A DNA stretch of 64,000 nucleotides, from NCBI RefSeq assembly GCF_021432765.1, contig NZ_CP058908.1, positions 3,744,001 through 3,808,000 of the forward strand, read 5' to 3'. A model generated the notes under the pieces. That model worked only from the letters and a program-made list of their open reading frames with translations. It made no database searches and was not told the origin of the DNA. This stretch comes from Pseudomonas phenolilytica. Its GTDB lineage: Bacteria; Pseudomonadota; Gammaproteobacteria; Pseudomonadales; Pseudomonadaceae. The number at the start of each line of letters is the position of its first letter. Position 1 is the stretch's first letter. The translations under genes and the position numbers were made by a program. This document shows positions 35,505-43,512 of the stretch, one piece after another.

Positions 35505-36326
35505 CTACTGTGGCGACGCCTTCGCCGTTCCGACCTGCTGCAGTTTCCAGCGTTCCAGATTGCTGGCCAGCAGCTGCTCGGGTACCCCGGCGGCGCGCAA
35601 TTCTGTCATCTTCAGCGCCAGTTGTCCCCGCAGCCAGGCGTCGTTGCAGGCGGAGTTGTGGGAAATGGCCAGATGCATCTCATGGCTGAGCACCGGCGGC
35701 TCCAGCCGCTGCACCTTGTCCAATATCGCCAGCGCGCCCATGCCGGCAAGCGCGCTGTAGCGCTCGTGCAGGACGTAGTCGGTCTTGCCGGCCACCAGCT
35801 GCTCCATCGCCTGTGACAACGAGGCAACAGGCTGCAGCGTCAGGCGTTGCTTGGCAAAGGCATCGAACTCGCGACCAAATCGACTGGTGCTGACGAAACG
35901 TCCGTCATGCCCGGCGAGGTCGTCGCGTGCGGCATAGAAGAAACCCGGCTCGTTGCGCACCCAGGCCACCGTCTGCAGCGAAGCGATGGACGGATGAACG
36001 AAATCCATCTCGTCCAGACGCTGCGTCACCAGCCGCGCATCGGCCAGGATATCGACCCGACCGCTGCGCACTTCGTCGAGCGCCTTGCTGGCATCGCCGC
36101 TGTAGAGCAGTTCGATCTTTACCCCGAGGGATTTGCCGATCTGCTTCAATAGCTCGGCGTTGGCGCCCATCAGCCGTTGCGGATTCAGCGGGTCGCGCCA
36201 GAGAAACGGTGGGTTGTCCGCTGCCCCGGTGGCAACCAGTCGCTCGCATTTACCCACTGCGAATGCCAGCGAGGGCACCACCAGCAGCGCAACCAGAACC
36301 GATTTCAGCAGAAGGCCAAACCCCAT
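35505..36326 (-). CDS. Periplasmic family 3 solute-binding-like protein
   Basis: 273 residues with a signal peptide (MGFGLLLKSVLVALLVVPSLAFA) and a type 2 periplasmic-binding fold (GANAELLKQIGKSLGVKIELLYSGDASKALDEVRSGRVDILADARL). No permease or ATPase genes lie beside it, so it may be a sensor or orphan binding protein rather than part of a transporter. The ATG at 36324-36326 starts the signal peptide and has AAGGTG about 7 nt upstream. It precedes the DUF4398 pair by 9 bp and may be co-transcribed. Confidence 0.82.
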   Translation of the reverse strand: MGFGLLLKSVLVALLVVPSLAFAVGKCERLVATGAADNPPFLWRDPLNPQRLMGANAELLKQIGKSLGVKIELLYSGDASKALDEVRSGRVDILADARLVTQRLDEMDFVHPSIASLQTVAWVRNEPGFFYAARDDLAGHDGRFVSTSRFGREFDAFAKQRLTLQPVASLSQAMEQLVAGKTDYVLHERYSALAGMGALAILDKVQRLEPPVLSHEMHLAISHNSACNDAWLRGQLALKMTELRAAGVPEQLLASNLERWKLQQVGTAKASPQ

Positions 36327-36403
36327 GAACGACACCTTTATGAAGGAGCACACGAACGCGACGCGGCGTGATCTTAGCATTGGCCGCCCGGCCGTTCGCG
36401 CAT

Positions 36404-36432
36404 AAAAAAACCCGCTCGAAAGCGGGTTTTTT
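36404..36432 (-). terminator. Intrinsic terminator of etfBA
   Basis: Stem ACCCGCT / AGCGGGT with loop and flanking A6/T6 runs, just downstream of the etfA stop (36446). The symmetrical A and T tracts mean it could also stop transcripts coming from the other side. Confidence 0.9.
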
Positions 36433-36445
36433 GGCGACTGACGAA

Positions 36446-37375
36446 TCAGACCAGCTTTTCCAACTCTGGCACGATCTCGAACAGATCGCCCACCAGGCCG
36501 TAGTCGGCAACCTGGAAGATCGGTGCTTCCTCGTCCTTGTTGATCGCGACGATCACCTTGGAGTCCTTCATGCCGGCCAGGTGCTGGATCGCGCCGGAAA
36601 TACCGACGGCGATGTACAGCTGCGGCGCGACGATCTTGCCGGTCTGGCCGACCTGCATGTCGTTCGGCACGAAGCCGGCATCGACCGCGGCACGCGAGGC
36701 ACCGACCGCCGCGCCGAGCTTGTCGGCCAGCGAATACAGGTGCTTGAAGTTCTCGCCGTTCTGCATGCCGCGACCGCCGGAAACGACGATCTTGGCGGCG
36801 GTCAGCTCGGGACGGTCGGACTTGGCCAGCTCTTCGCCGACGAAGGCGGACTTGCCTGCATCACCGCTGCCGGAGATCTGCTCGATGGCAGCCGAACCAC
36901 CTTCGCCGCTGACCGCATCGAAACCGGTGGTACGCACGGTGATGACCTTGATCGGTGCGGTGGACTGCACGGTGGCGATGGCGTTGCCGGCGTAGATCGG
37001 GCGCTTGAAGGTGTCAGCGCTTTCGACCGACGTGATCTCGGAGATCTGGTCGACGTCCAGTAGCGCAGCGACGCGCGGCAGGAAGTTCTTGCCGTTGGTG
37101 GTGGCCGGAGCCAGCACGTGGCTGTAACTCTTGGCGAGATCGGCGATCAGCGGCGCGACGTTTTCCGGCAGCTGATGGGCGTAGGCGGCATCGTCGGCGA
37201 CCAGCACCTTGGAAACGCCGGCGATCTTGGCAGCTGCCTCGCCAATGGCACCACAGCCGGAACCGGCGACCAGCACATGGATGTCGCCACCCATTTTCGC
37301 GGCAGCCGCCACGGTGTTCAGGGTTGCGGCCGCGAGGACGGCGTTGTTGTGTTCAGCGATAACCAGGATAGTCAT
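36446..37375 (-). CDS. etfA: Electron transfer flavoprotein alpha subunit
   Basis: 309 residues. The FAD-binding C-terminal half carries [24 protein letters not shown] and [22 protein letters not shown], the family hallmark. With EtfB it takes electrons from acyl-CoA dehydrogenases in beta-oxidation and passes them to ETF-ubiquinone oxidoreductase. It directly abuts etfB (stop of etfB at 37376). Confidence 0.97.
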   Translation of the reverse strand: MTILVIAEHNNAVLAAATLNTVAAAAKMGGDIHVLVAGSGCGAIGEAAAKIAGVSKVLVADDAAYAHQLPENVAPLIADLAKSYSHVLAPATTNGKNFLPRVAALLDVDQISEITSVESADTFKRPIYAGNAIATVQSTAPIKVITVRTTGFDAVSGEGGSAAIEQISGSGDAGKSAFVGEELAKSDRPELTAAKIVVSGGRGMQNGENFKHLYSLADKLGAAVGASRAAVDAGFVPNDMQVGQTGKIVAPQLYIAVGISGAIQHLAGMKDSKVIVAINKDEEAPIFQVADYGLVGDLFEIVPELEKLV

Positions 37376-38125
37376 TTAGATTACCTTCGCCTCGTTCTTC
37401 AGTTTCTCGACCAGTTCTGCCACGGACTTGACCTTGATACCGGCGCTGCGGGCAGCCGGCGCTTCGACCTTCAGGGTCTTCACGGTGGAACCGGTGGCGA
37501 CGCCCAGCGCGTCCGGGGTCAGGGTTTCCAGCGGCTTCTTCTTGGCCTTCATGATGTTCGGCAGCGACGCGTAGCGCGGCTCGTTCAGACGCAGGTCGGT
37601 GGTGACGATCGCCGGCAGGCTCAGCGCGACGGTCTGCAGACCGCCATCGATTTCGCGGGTGACGTTGACCTTGTCGCCAGCCACTTCCACCTTGGAGGCG
37701 AAGGTGCCCTGGGCATAGCCGGTCAGCGCGGCCAGCATCTGGCCGGTCTGGTTGTTGTCGCTGTCGATGGCCTGCTTGCCGAGGATCACCAGCTGCGGCT
37801 GCTCTTTGTCGACCACCGCCTTGAGCAGCTTGGCAACCGCCAGGGAGCTCAGTTCGTCGTTGGACTCGACCAGCACGGCGCGGTCGGCGCCCAGTGCCAG
37901 TGCGGTGCGCAGCTGCTCCTGAGCAGCGGCCGAACCGATGGAGACGACAACGATCTCGCTCGCCACGCCCTTTTCTTTCAGGCGTACGGCTTCTTCCACG
38001 GCAATTTCGCAGAAGGGGTTCATCGACATCTTGACGTTGGCGAGGTCGACGCCGGAGTTGTCCGCCTTGACGCGAACCTTGACGTTGTAGTCGACCACTC
38101 GTTTGACAGCTACAAGAACCTTCAT
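37376..38125 (-). CDS. etfB: Electron transfer flavoprotein beta subunit
   Basis: 249 residues; binds AMP and, with EtfA, FAD. Recognised by [46 protein letters not shown] and the signature [37 protein letters not shown]. It is first in the etfBA operon, with a leader of about 170 nt from the candidate promoter. Confidence 0.97.
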   Translation of the reverse strand: MKVLVAVKRVVDYNVKVRVKADNSGVDLANVKMSMNPFCEIAVEEAVRLKEKGVASEIVVVSIGSAAAQEQLRTALALGADRAVLVESNDELSSLAVAKLLKAVVDKEQPQLVILGKQAIDSDNNQTGQMLAALTGYAQGTFASKVEVAGDKVNVTREIDGGLQTVALSLPAIVTTDLRLNEPRYASLPNIMKAKKKPLETLTPDALGVATGSTVKTLKVEAPAARSAGIKVKSVAELVEKLKNEAKVI

Positions 38126-38305
38126 GGATTCCTCGTTACTCTCCGGTGAATAGAATTTCGCCGAGGCGAACCGAACCCGGCGCGAAGGCTCTGGGATCGT
38201 CAGTCATCTGCCTGTGCGGCGAGCGCAAACCGTTCGTATCTTGACTGCAGGCCGCAGATGGGGTCAACAACGCATATGCCCCGTCATAACCTTGCGGTAC
38301 AGGCG

Positions 38306-38333
38306 ATTCTAACAGGCTTCGGAAAAATTCAAA
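38306..38333 (-). promoter_or_regulatory. Candidate promoter of etfBA
   Basis: Minus strand -35 TTTGAA (38328-38333), 16-bp spacer, -10 TAGAAT (38306-38311; 5 of 6 match). The -35 overlaps the palindrome at 38330-38343. Confidence 0.45.
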
Positions 38334-38343
38334 CAAACGTTTG
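38330..38343. promoter_or_regulatory. PsrA-like operator between etfBA and ETF-QO gene
   Basis: CAAAC-AAAC-GTTTG fits the motif published for the fatty-acid-responsive TetR repressor PsrA of P. aeruginosa, (G/C)AAAC-N2-4-GTTTG(G/C). It overlaps or abuts the -35 element of both candidate divergent promoters. PsrA control of the etf genes is, as I recall, reported in P. aeruginosa; binding here is inferred. Confidence 0.65.
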
Positions 38344-38345
38344 TA

Positions 38346-38374
38346 TTGGACCGGTTCGAGCGTCTATATATAAT
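38346..38374 (+). promoter_or_regulatory. Sigma-70 promoter of the ETF-QO gene
   Basis: -35 TTGGAC (38346-38351), 17-bp spacer, -10 TATAAT (38369-38374, perfect). Lies 80 bp before the start codon. The rest of the 328-bp intergenic region (38126-38453) shows nothing else clear. Confidence 0.75.
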
Positions 38375-38453
38375 GCGCCGGCCGGTTCGATCAGGGAACG
38401 ATTGCGGCTTTGCCACTCACATAACAAACAAGCCTTGACTAGGAGAAAGCCCA

Positions 38454-40109
38454 ATGGAACGCGAATACATGGAATTCGACGTTGTCATCGTCGGCGCCGG
38501 CCCTGCAGGCCTTTCCGCTGCCTGCCGCCTGAAGCAGAAAGCCGCCGACGCTGGTCAGGAAATCAGTGTATGCGTCGTCGAAAAGGGTTCCGAAGTAGGC
38601 GCCCACATCCTCTCCGGCGCAGTCTTCGAGCCGCGTGCGCTGGATGAACTGTTCCCCGATTGGAAAGAACTTGGCGCCCCGCTGAACACTCCGGTCAAAC
38701 GCGACGACATCTACCTGCTCAAGAACGCCGAAGCCGCCAGCAAGCTGCCCAACGCACTGGTTCCCAAGACCATGCACAACGAGGGCAACTACATCATTTC
38801 GCTCGGTAACCTGTGCCGCTGGCTGGCCCAGCAGGCCGAGAACCTGGGTGTCGAGATCTACCCGGGCTTCGCCGCTCAGGAAGCGCTGATCGACGAGAAC
38901 GGCATTGTGCGCGGTATCGTCACCGGTGACCTCGGCGTCGACCGCGAAGGCAACCCGAAGGACGGCATGTACACCCCGGGCATGGAGCTGCGCGCAAAGT
39001 ACACGTTGTTCGCCGAAGGCTGCCGCGGTCATATCGGCAAGCAACTGATCAACCGCTTCCAGCTCAACGCCAACGTCGATCCGCAGCATTACGGCATCGG
39101 CATCAAGGAGCTGTGGGACATCGACCCGGCCAAGCACGAGCAGGGTCTGGTCGTACACACCGCCGGCTGGCCGCTGGACGATGAGAACTCCGGCGGCTCC
39201 TTCCTCTATCACCTGGAAAACAACCAGGTGGTCGTCGGCCTGATCGTCGATCTGTCCTACAGCAACCCGCACCTGTCGCCGTTCGACGAATTCCAGCGCT
39301 ACAAGCATCATCCGGTGATCAAGCAGTACCTGGACGGCGGCAAGCGCGTGTCCTACGGCGCCCGCGCCATCGCCAAGGGCGGCCTGAACTGCCTGCCGAA
39401 GATGGTGTTCAACGGCGGTGCGCTGATCGGCTGCGACGCCGGCACCCTGAACTTCGCCAAGATCAAGGGCAGCCACACGGCGATGAAGTCCGGCATGCTC
39501 GCCGCCGAAGCGGCTGCCGACGCGCTGCTGGCCGGCCGCGAGGGCGGCGATGAGCTGACGGCGTATCAGGAAGGCTTCAAGAACAGCTGGCTGTACGACG
39601 AGCTGTACAAGAGCCGCAATTTCGGCGCCGCCATCCACAAGTGGGGCGCAATCAAGGGTGGCGCATTCAACTTCATCGACCAGAACATCTTCGGCGGCAA
39701 GATTCCCTTCACGCTGCACGACACCAAGCCGGACTACGCCTGCCTCAAGCCGGCCGCCGAGTCGAAGAAGATCGAGTATCCGAAGCCGGACGGCAAACTG
39801 AGCTTCGACAAGCTCAGCTCGGTATTCCTCTCCAACACCAACCACGAGGAAGACCAGCCGATCCACCTGCGGCTGACCGATCCGAACGTTCCGATCGAGA
39901 AGAACCTGCCGCTGTACGACGAGCCGGCACAGCGCTACTGCCCGGCCGGCGTGTACGAAGTCGTGAGCAACGACGATGGCAGCAAGCGCTTCCAGATCAA
40001 CGCGCAGAACTGCGTGCACTGCAAGACCTGCGACATCAAGGACCCAGCGCAGAACATCACCTGGGTAGCGCCAGAAGGCACCGGTGGTCCGAACTACCCC
40101 AACATGTAA
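38454..40109 (+). CDS. Electron transfer flavoprotein-ubiquinone oxidoreductase
   Basis: 551 residues. It oxidises reduced ETF and reduces ubiquinone at the inner membrane. N-terminal FAD motif VVIVGAGPAGLSAACRL; C-terminal 4Fe-4S cysteines in RYCPAGVYEV and INAQNCVHCKTCDIKDP. Full length for the family. ATG at 38454 has AGGAG 8 nt upstream; a second ATG at codon 6 is possible. It is divergent from etfBA, matching their functional partnership. Confidence 0.97.
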   Translation: MEREYMEFDVVIVGAGPAGLSAACRLKQKAADAGQEISVCVVEKGSEVGAHILSGAVFEPRALDELFPDWKELGAPLNTPVKRDDIYLLKNAEAASKLPNALVPKTMHNEGNYIISLGNLCRWLAQQAENLGVEIYPGFAAQEALIDENGIVRGIVTGDLGVDREGNPKDGMYTPGMELRAKYTLFAEGCRGHIGKQLINRFQLNANVDPQHYGIGIKELWDIDPAKHEQGLVVHTAGWPLDDENSGGSFLYHLENNQVVVGLIVDLSYSNPHLSPFDEFQRYKHHPVIKQYLDGGKRVSYGARAIAKGGLNCLPKMVFNGGALIGCDAGTLNFAKIKGSHTAMKSGMLAAEAAADALLAGREGGDELTAYQEGFKNSWLYDELYKSRNFGAAIHKWGAIKGGAFNFIDQNIFGGKIPFTLHDTKPDYACLKPAAESKKIEYPKPDGKLSFDKLSSVFLSNTNHEEDQPIHLRLTDPNVPIEKNLPLYDEPAQRYCPAGVYEVVSNDDGSKRFQINAQNCVHCKTCDIKDPAQNITWVAPEGTGGPNYPNM

Positions 40110-40119
40110 GCAAAGCATT

Positions 40120-40153
40120 AACGAAAAAGGCTCCTTCGGGAGCCTTTTTCGTT
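40120..40153 (+). terminator. Intrinsic terminator of the ETF-QO gene
   Basis: AGGCTCC-TTCG-GGAGCCT stem with a tetraloop, flanked by A5 and T5 runs and extended to AACG/CGTT. It lies 10 bp after the stop. The symmetry allows it to act also on the convergent DUF1285 gene. Confidence 0.92.
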
Positions 40154-40186
40154 GAGGTGACATTCTCGCGGAGCCGTCTCGCGGTG

Positions 40187-40756
40187 CTACTCCGGCGCAC
40201 GCCCGAGCGGGAAGAACTCGCCGCAACTCCAAACACCCAGCCAGCTCTCCCCGTCGAGCAGACGTGGCACCGCCAGCTCCACCAGTTCGTAGAACACATT
40301 GCGATGAATCAGCGCCTCCAGATTGGCACGCACATGCACATAGGGAGACGGCTGGTCGGTTTGTGGATCCAGTTCGACGCGCAGCGGATGCTCGCCACCA
40401 ACCAGAACCTCATCCTCGACGTTGGTGAGCATACGCAGCTGCTGCGCCTCACCCTGCCCCGCCACCTCCAGACGCACCGCCACGAACGGCGCGTCGTCAA
40501 CGCGTATTCCGACCTTCTCGACCGGCGTAACCAGAAAGTACGCGTCGCCATCGCGCCGCAACACGGTGGAGAACAGACGCACCATCGCCGGCCGGGTGAT
40601 CGGCGTGCCGAGGTAATACCAGCTGCCATCGCGGGCAATACGCATGTCGATGTCGCCGCAGAACGGCGGATTCCAGAGATGCACCGGCGGCAGTCCACGC
40701 CCTTCGGCCTTCGGGATCTGTCCAAGCAGTGCGGTGGCTTTCGTAGATTCGCTCAT
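40187..40756 (-). CDS. DUF1285 family protein
   Basis: 189 residues. The sequence (PPVHLWNPPFCGDIDMRIARDGSWYYLGTPITRPAMVRLFSTVLRRDGD) is the DUF1285 signature. Function unknown; cytoplasmic, no membrane segment. The ATG at 40754-40756 is preferred over the one two codons upstream because GGAGG then lies 9 nt away rather than 3. It follows the DUF4823 gene on the same strand. Confidence 0.85.
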   Translation of the reverse strand: MSESTKATALLGQIPKAEGRGLPPVHLWNPPFCGDIDMRIARDGSWYYLGTPITRPAMVRLFSTVLRRDGDAYFLVTPVEKVGIRVDDAPFVAVRLEVAGQGEAQQLRMLTNVEDEVLVGGEHPLRVELDPQTDQPSPYVHVRANLEALIHRNVFYELVELAVPRLLDGESWLGVWSCGEFFPLGRAPE

Positions 40757-40794
40757 TGGCATGGTCCTCCGCGTCGCCCTTCTACACGCGACAC

Positions 40795-41397
40795 TCAGTC
40801 GCTGAGCCCCAGCAGGCGCCGAGCATAATCGCGCAACGGCGGGCCGAGCAGTTCGTCAGGCTTAGCATCGTACAGATTGAGTAGCCCGCCGCGCGCGCGG
40901 ATGCGGGCAGTATCGACCAGATAACGCGTGCTGGTCTCGACCAGCATGAGTTGCACGACGCCACTGTCGACCCCCAAGCGATCGACGGCTCGCTGTTCGT
41001 TCAGCTCATCGAAACTACCGATACGGTCATCGGCCGCGGCGAAGCGCGTATAGAGCACGTAATGCGCGCCGACGGCCGTTGCCTGCGTCATCGCTTCTTC
41101 GAAGCCAACCGGCTGCTCCGCGCGACGCACCATGGGGAAATACTCGACGAACCCGGCGAACGCTTCCTCGGCGACCACATTGGGACGCGGATAGCCATTA
41201 CCCGGTGGGGTGAAATGTCCCTGCGCAATATAGATGAAGGAATCGGCCTGCAAACGCCATGGGCTCGCACGGCGGGTCTGGCTATGGTCGAGGATACCGG
41301 CATCGCGCAGGTGGTAGCGGGTGCCTTCGGCCATGTCGCTGACCTTCATGCAGCCGGCCAGAGTCAGGGCACCCAGCACTACGTAGAGCAATCGCAT
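40795..41397 (-). CDS. DUF4823 family lipoprotein
   Basis: 200 residues. Lipobox LAGC at C16 after MRLLYVVLGALT. The soluble part (YHLRDAGILDHSQTRRASPWRLQADSFIYIAQGHFTPP) resembles DUF4823. The ATG at 41395-41397 is preferred because GGAG lies 9 nt away. Function unknown. It lies between the TetR gene and DUF1285, an order also found near etf genes in P. aeruginosa. Confidence 0.8.
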   Translation of the reverse strand: MRLLYVVLGALTLAGCMKVSDMAEGTRYHLRDAGILDHSQTRRASPWRLQADSFIYIAQGHFTPPGNGYPRPNVVAEEAFAGFVEYFPMVRRAEQPVGFEEAMTQATAVGAHYVLYTRFAAADDRIGSFDELNEQRAVDRLGVDSGVVQLMLVETSTRYLVDTARIRARGGLLNLYDAKPDELLGPPLRDYARRLLGLSD

Positions 41398-41481
41398 CTG
41401 CATATTCTCCAGCCGGCGACGGAAAGCCGGCACGTGGCTGCCTGAATGCAGCATCCACGCCATACCACCCGCCGGTACCGC

Positions 41482-42102
41482 TCAATCACGCTTGCGCTTG
41501 TTGCCCATGCGCACGCCGATGTCCATGAGGAACTGGAAGAACCCTTCCTGATCCTCGAGCACATTGCTCCAGAACGGCGAGTGATACAGCGCGACTGCGC
41601 CATGTACAAGCGCCCAGGCCGCGCAATAGTGGAAATACGGCGGTACGTCTTCGAGCTTGCCTTCGGCGATGCGCCCTTCGATCAGCTGAGTCAGACGCTG
41701 GAAGTTGGAGGCGCGGATGCGATGCAGCTCTTCCACCAGCTCCGGCACCTGATTGCCCTTCACAACCTTCTCTTCCAGCCGATCGAACAGGCGGTAGCGC
41801 TGCGGATCGCGCATGCGGAACTCGAAATAGGCCCGTGACAACGCTTCCTTGTCACGGTCGACATCTTCGGAATGCAGCAGCGCGTTCAGGTCACGCTCAT
41901 AATCGAGCATCAGCCGCAGGTAGATTTCGGCCTTGGACTTGAAGTGCTTGTAGATAGTGCCTTTGCCGATTCCGACGGCATCGGCAATCATCTCGACCGT
42001 GACGCTGTCTTCGCCCTGATCGAGAAACAGCTGCAGGGCGATGTCGAGTATTTCCTGTTCGCGACGACGAAACTCGCGAACCTTCCGGGATTCTGTCTGC
42101 AT
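41482..42102 (-). CDS. TetR family transcriptional regulator
   Basis: 206 residues. N-terminal helix-turn-helix (EMIADAVGIGKGTIYKHFKSKAEIYLRLM, about 37-65) and a ligand-binding helical domain. The start at 42102 lacks a good ribosome-binding site. It is divergent from the aminotransferase gene (73-bp gap) and upstream of the DUF4823/DUF1285 genes, which are the likely targets. The ligand is unknown. Confidence 0.9.
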   Translation of the reverse strand: MQTESRKVREFRRREQEILDIALQLFLDQGEDSVTVEMIADAVGIGKGTIYKHFKSKAEIYLRLMLDYERDLNALLHSEDVDRDKEALSRAYFEFRMRDPQRYRLFDRLEEKVVKGNQVPELVEELHRIRASNFQRLTQLIEGRIAEGKLEDVPPYFHYCAAWALVHGAVALYHSPFWSNVLEDQEGFFQFLMDIGVRMGNKRKRD

Positions 42103-42175
42103 GGAGGGCTGCTGGCGTGAAAAACGAGGTAGCCATTATGCCTATCCAGTCATCGAATGCACGAGGCATCCAACA

Positions 42176-43309
42176 ATGATTCAATTCAGTAACGAATTTC
42201 CTCATCCGGTCGGATTGAGGTACCTGAACCACGCTGCCGTCGCTCCCTGGCCACGACGCGCGGCGCAGGCCGTGTCTCGCTTCGCCGAGCAGAACATGAC
42301 CATCGGCGCGCGCGACTATCCCCAATGGCTAGAAACCGAACAGCGCCTGCGCGAGCGCCTTGCGCGCCTGCTCAATGCGCCCGGCAGTGCGGACATCGCG
42401 CTGGTCAAAAACACCTCGGAAGCCTTGTCGTTCGTCGCATTCGGCCTGAATTGGCAGCACGGCGACCAGATCATCATCAGCGATGAGGAGTTTCCGTCCA
42501 ACCGAGTGGTTTGGGAGGCGCTGCGGCCGCAGGGCGTGGAGGTCATCCAGGTCAGCCTCAAAGGCGCCGACCCGGAAGCGGATCTGCTCGCCGCCTGCGG
42601 CCCGCGGGTACGCCTGATGGCCATCAGCGCCGTGCAATATGCCAGCGGCCTTCGTCTTGACCTCCAGCGCCTGGGCGAAGGCTGCGAGCAACGGGGCGTG
42701 CTGCTATGCATCGATGCGATACAGCAGCTCGGCGCCCTGCCCTTCGACGTGCAACAAAGCCGCTGCGCGTTTGCGATGGCGGATGGACACAAGTGGATGC
42801 TAGGGCCGGAGGGACTTGGCGTGTTCTATTGCCGGCGCGATCTGCGCGAGCGACTCACGCTGCACGAGTTCGGCTGGCACATGCTCGAGCACGCCGGCGA
42901 CTACGAGCGCAGCGAATGGGAGCCAGCCCGCAGCGGCCGGCGCTTTGAATGCGGCAGCCCGAACATGCTCGGTGCTATGGCGCTGGATGCCAGCCTGTCG
43001 CTGCTTGAGGAGATCGGCATGCCTCAGGTTGCCAGCGAACTGGCCGAGCGCATCGACTGGCTACGCCAGGGCCTGAAAGGTATCGACGGCATTGAACTCC
43101 TGAGCCCAGAGCTCCCGGAGCGTCGTTCCGGCATCGTCACCTTCCGTCTGGACAGCGGATCGAATCAAACGCTTTTCGAGCAACTGAAAGCCGAACAGAT
43201 CGTGTGCGCGCTGCGCGGTGGCGGTGTGCGCTTTTCACCGCACTTCTACACCGAGGCGCGGATCATCGATGAAACCCTGGCGGTAGTCGCCCGGCTGGCT
43301 CGCAATTGA
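42176..43309 (+). CDS. Class V aminotransferase-fold PLP enzyme
   Basis: 377 residues of the NifS/cysteine desulfurase-like fold. PLP lysine in MADGHKWMLGPEG, substrate-side motif KNTSEALSFVAFGL. It is close to selenocysteine lyase/isopenicillin N epimerase-like proteins; the catalytic Cys loop of true cysteine desulfurases is not evident, so the reaction is not known. Start ATG at 42176 follows GAGG by 9 nt; the 45-codon extension upstream overlaps the TetR gene on the other strand. It lies just upstream of the structured RNA. Confidence 0.82.
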   Translation: MIQFSNEFPHPVGLRYLNHAAVAPWPRRAAQAVSRFAEQNMTIGARDYPQWLETEQRLRERLARLLNAPGSADIALVKNTSEALSFVAFGLNWQHGDQIIISDEEFPSNRVVWEALRPQGVEVIQVSLKGADPEADLLAACGPRVRLMAISAVQYASGLRLDLQRLGEGCEQRGVLLCIDAIQQLGALPFDVQQSRCAFAMADGHKWMLGPEGLGVFYCRRDLRERLTLHEFGWHMLEHAGDYERSEWEPARSGRRFECGSPNMLGAMALDASLSLLEEIGMPQVASELAERIDWLRQGLKGIDGIELLSPELPERRSGIVTFRLDSGSNQTLFEQLKAEQIVCALRGGGVRFSPHFYTEARIIDETLAVVARLARN

Positions 43310-43400
43310 GCGATGAACCCTCAGCCGATGTATTCCAAATAGATTTAACAAAACTGCCGCTATTGGCGGCGAATTCTTTTGAACAGGCTAATACTGATAG

Positions 43401-43512
43401 CACTGGTGAGGCATTCCCCCCACTGCCTGACCAGCTGAGAGCGTGAGGAACACGCTCTCATACTCCTAATGGTCTTGACCCGGCTCTCCGTTCAGGGAAG
43501 CCGGGTTTTTTT
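43401..43512 (+). ncRNA. rgsA: Probable small RNA RgsA (P16 family)
   Basis: No coding frame fills this gap. A perfect 10-bp hairpin (TGAGAGCGTG / CACGCTCTCA, 43436-43460) precedes a second, terminator-like hairpin (43478-43506) and T7. A CTAATACT sequence (43388-43395), like a sigma-S -10 element, would start transcription near 43401. RgsA in Pseudomonas is an RpoS-dependent sRNA of about 120 nt in the gap upstream of tatD (between PA2958 and PA2959 in P. aeruginosa, from memory). Here tatD lies beyond aroP. The name is from synteny and structure, not a database match. Confidence 0.6.
43478..43512 (+). terminator. Intrinsic terminator of the probable RgsA RNA
   Basis: ACCCGGCT (43478-43485) pairs with AGCCGGGT (43499-43506), followed by T7. 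The T run overlaps the stop codon of the convergent aroP gene (TTA at 43511-43513). Confidence 0.88.

Noticed and set aside
38439-40232. Open frame of 597 codons on the minus strand
   Set aside because: Opposite the ETF-QO gene, which carries the FAD and Fe-S motifs.
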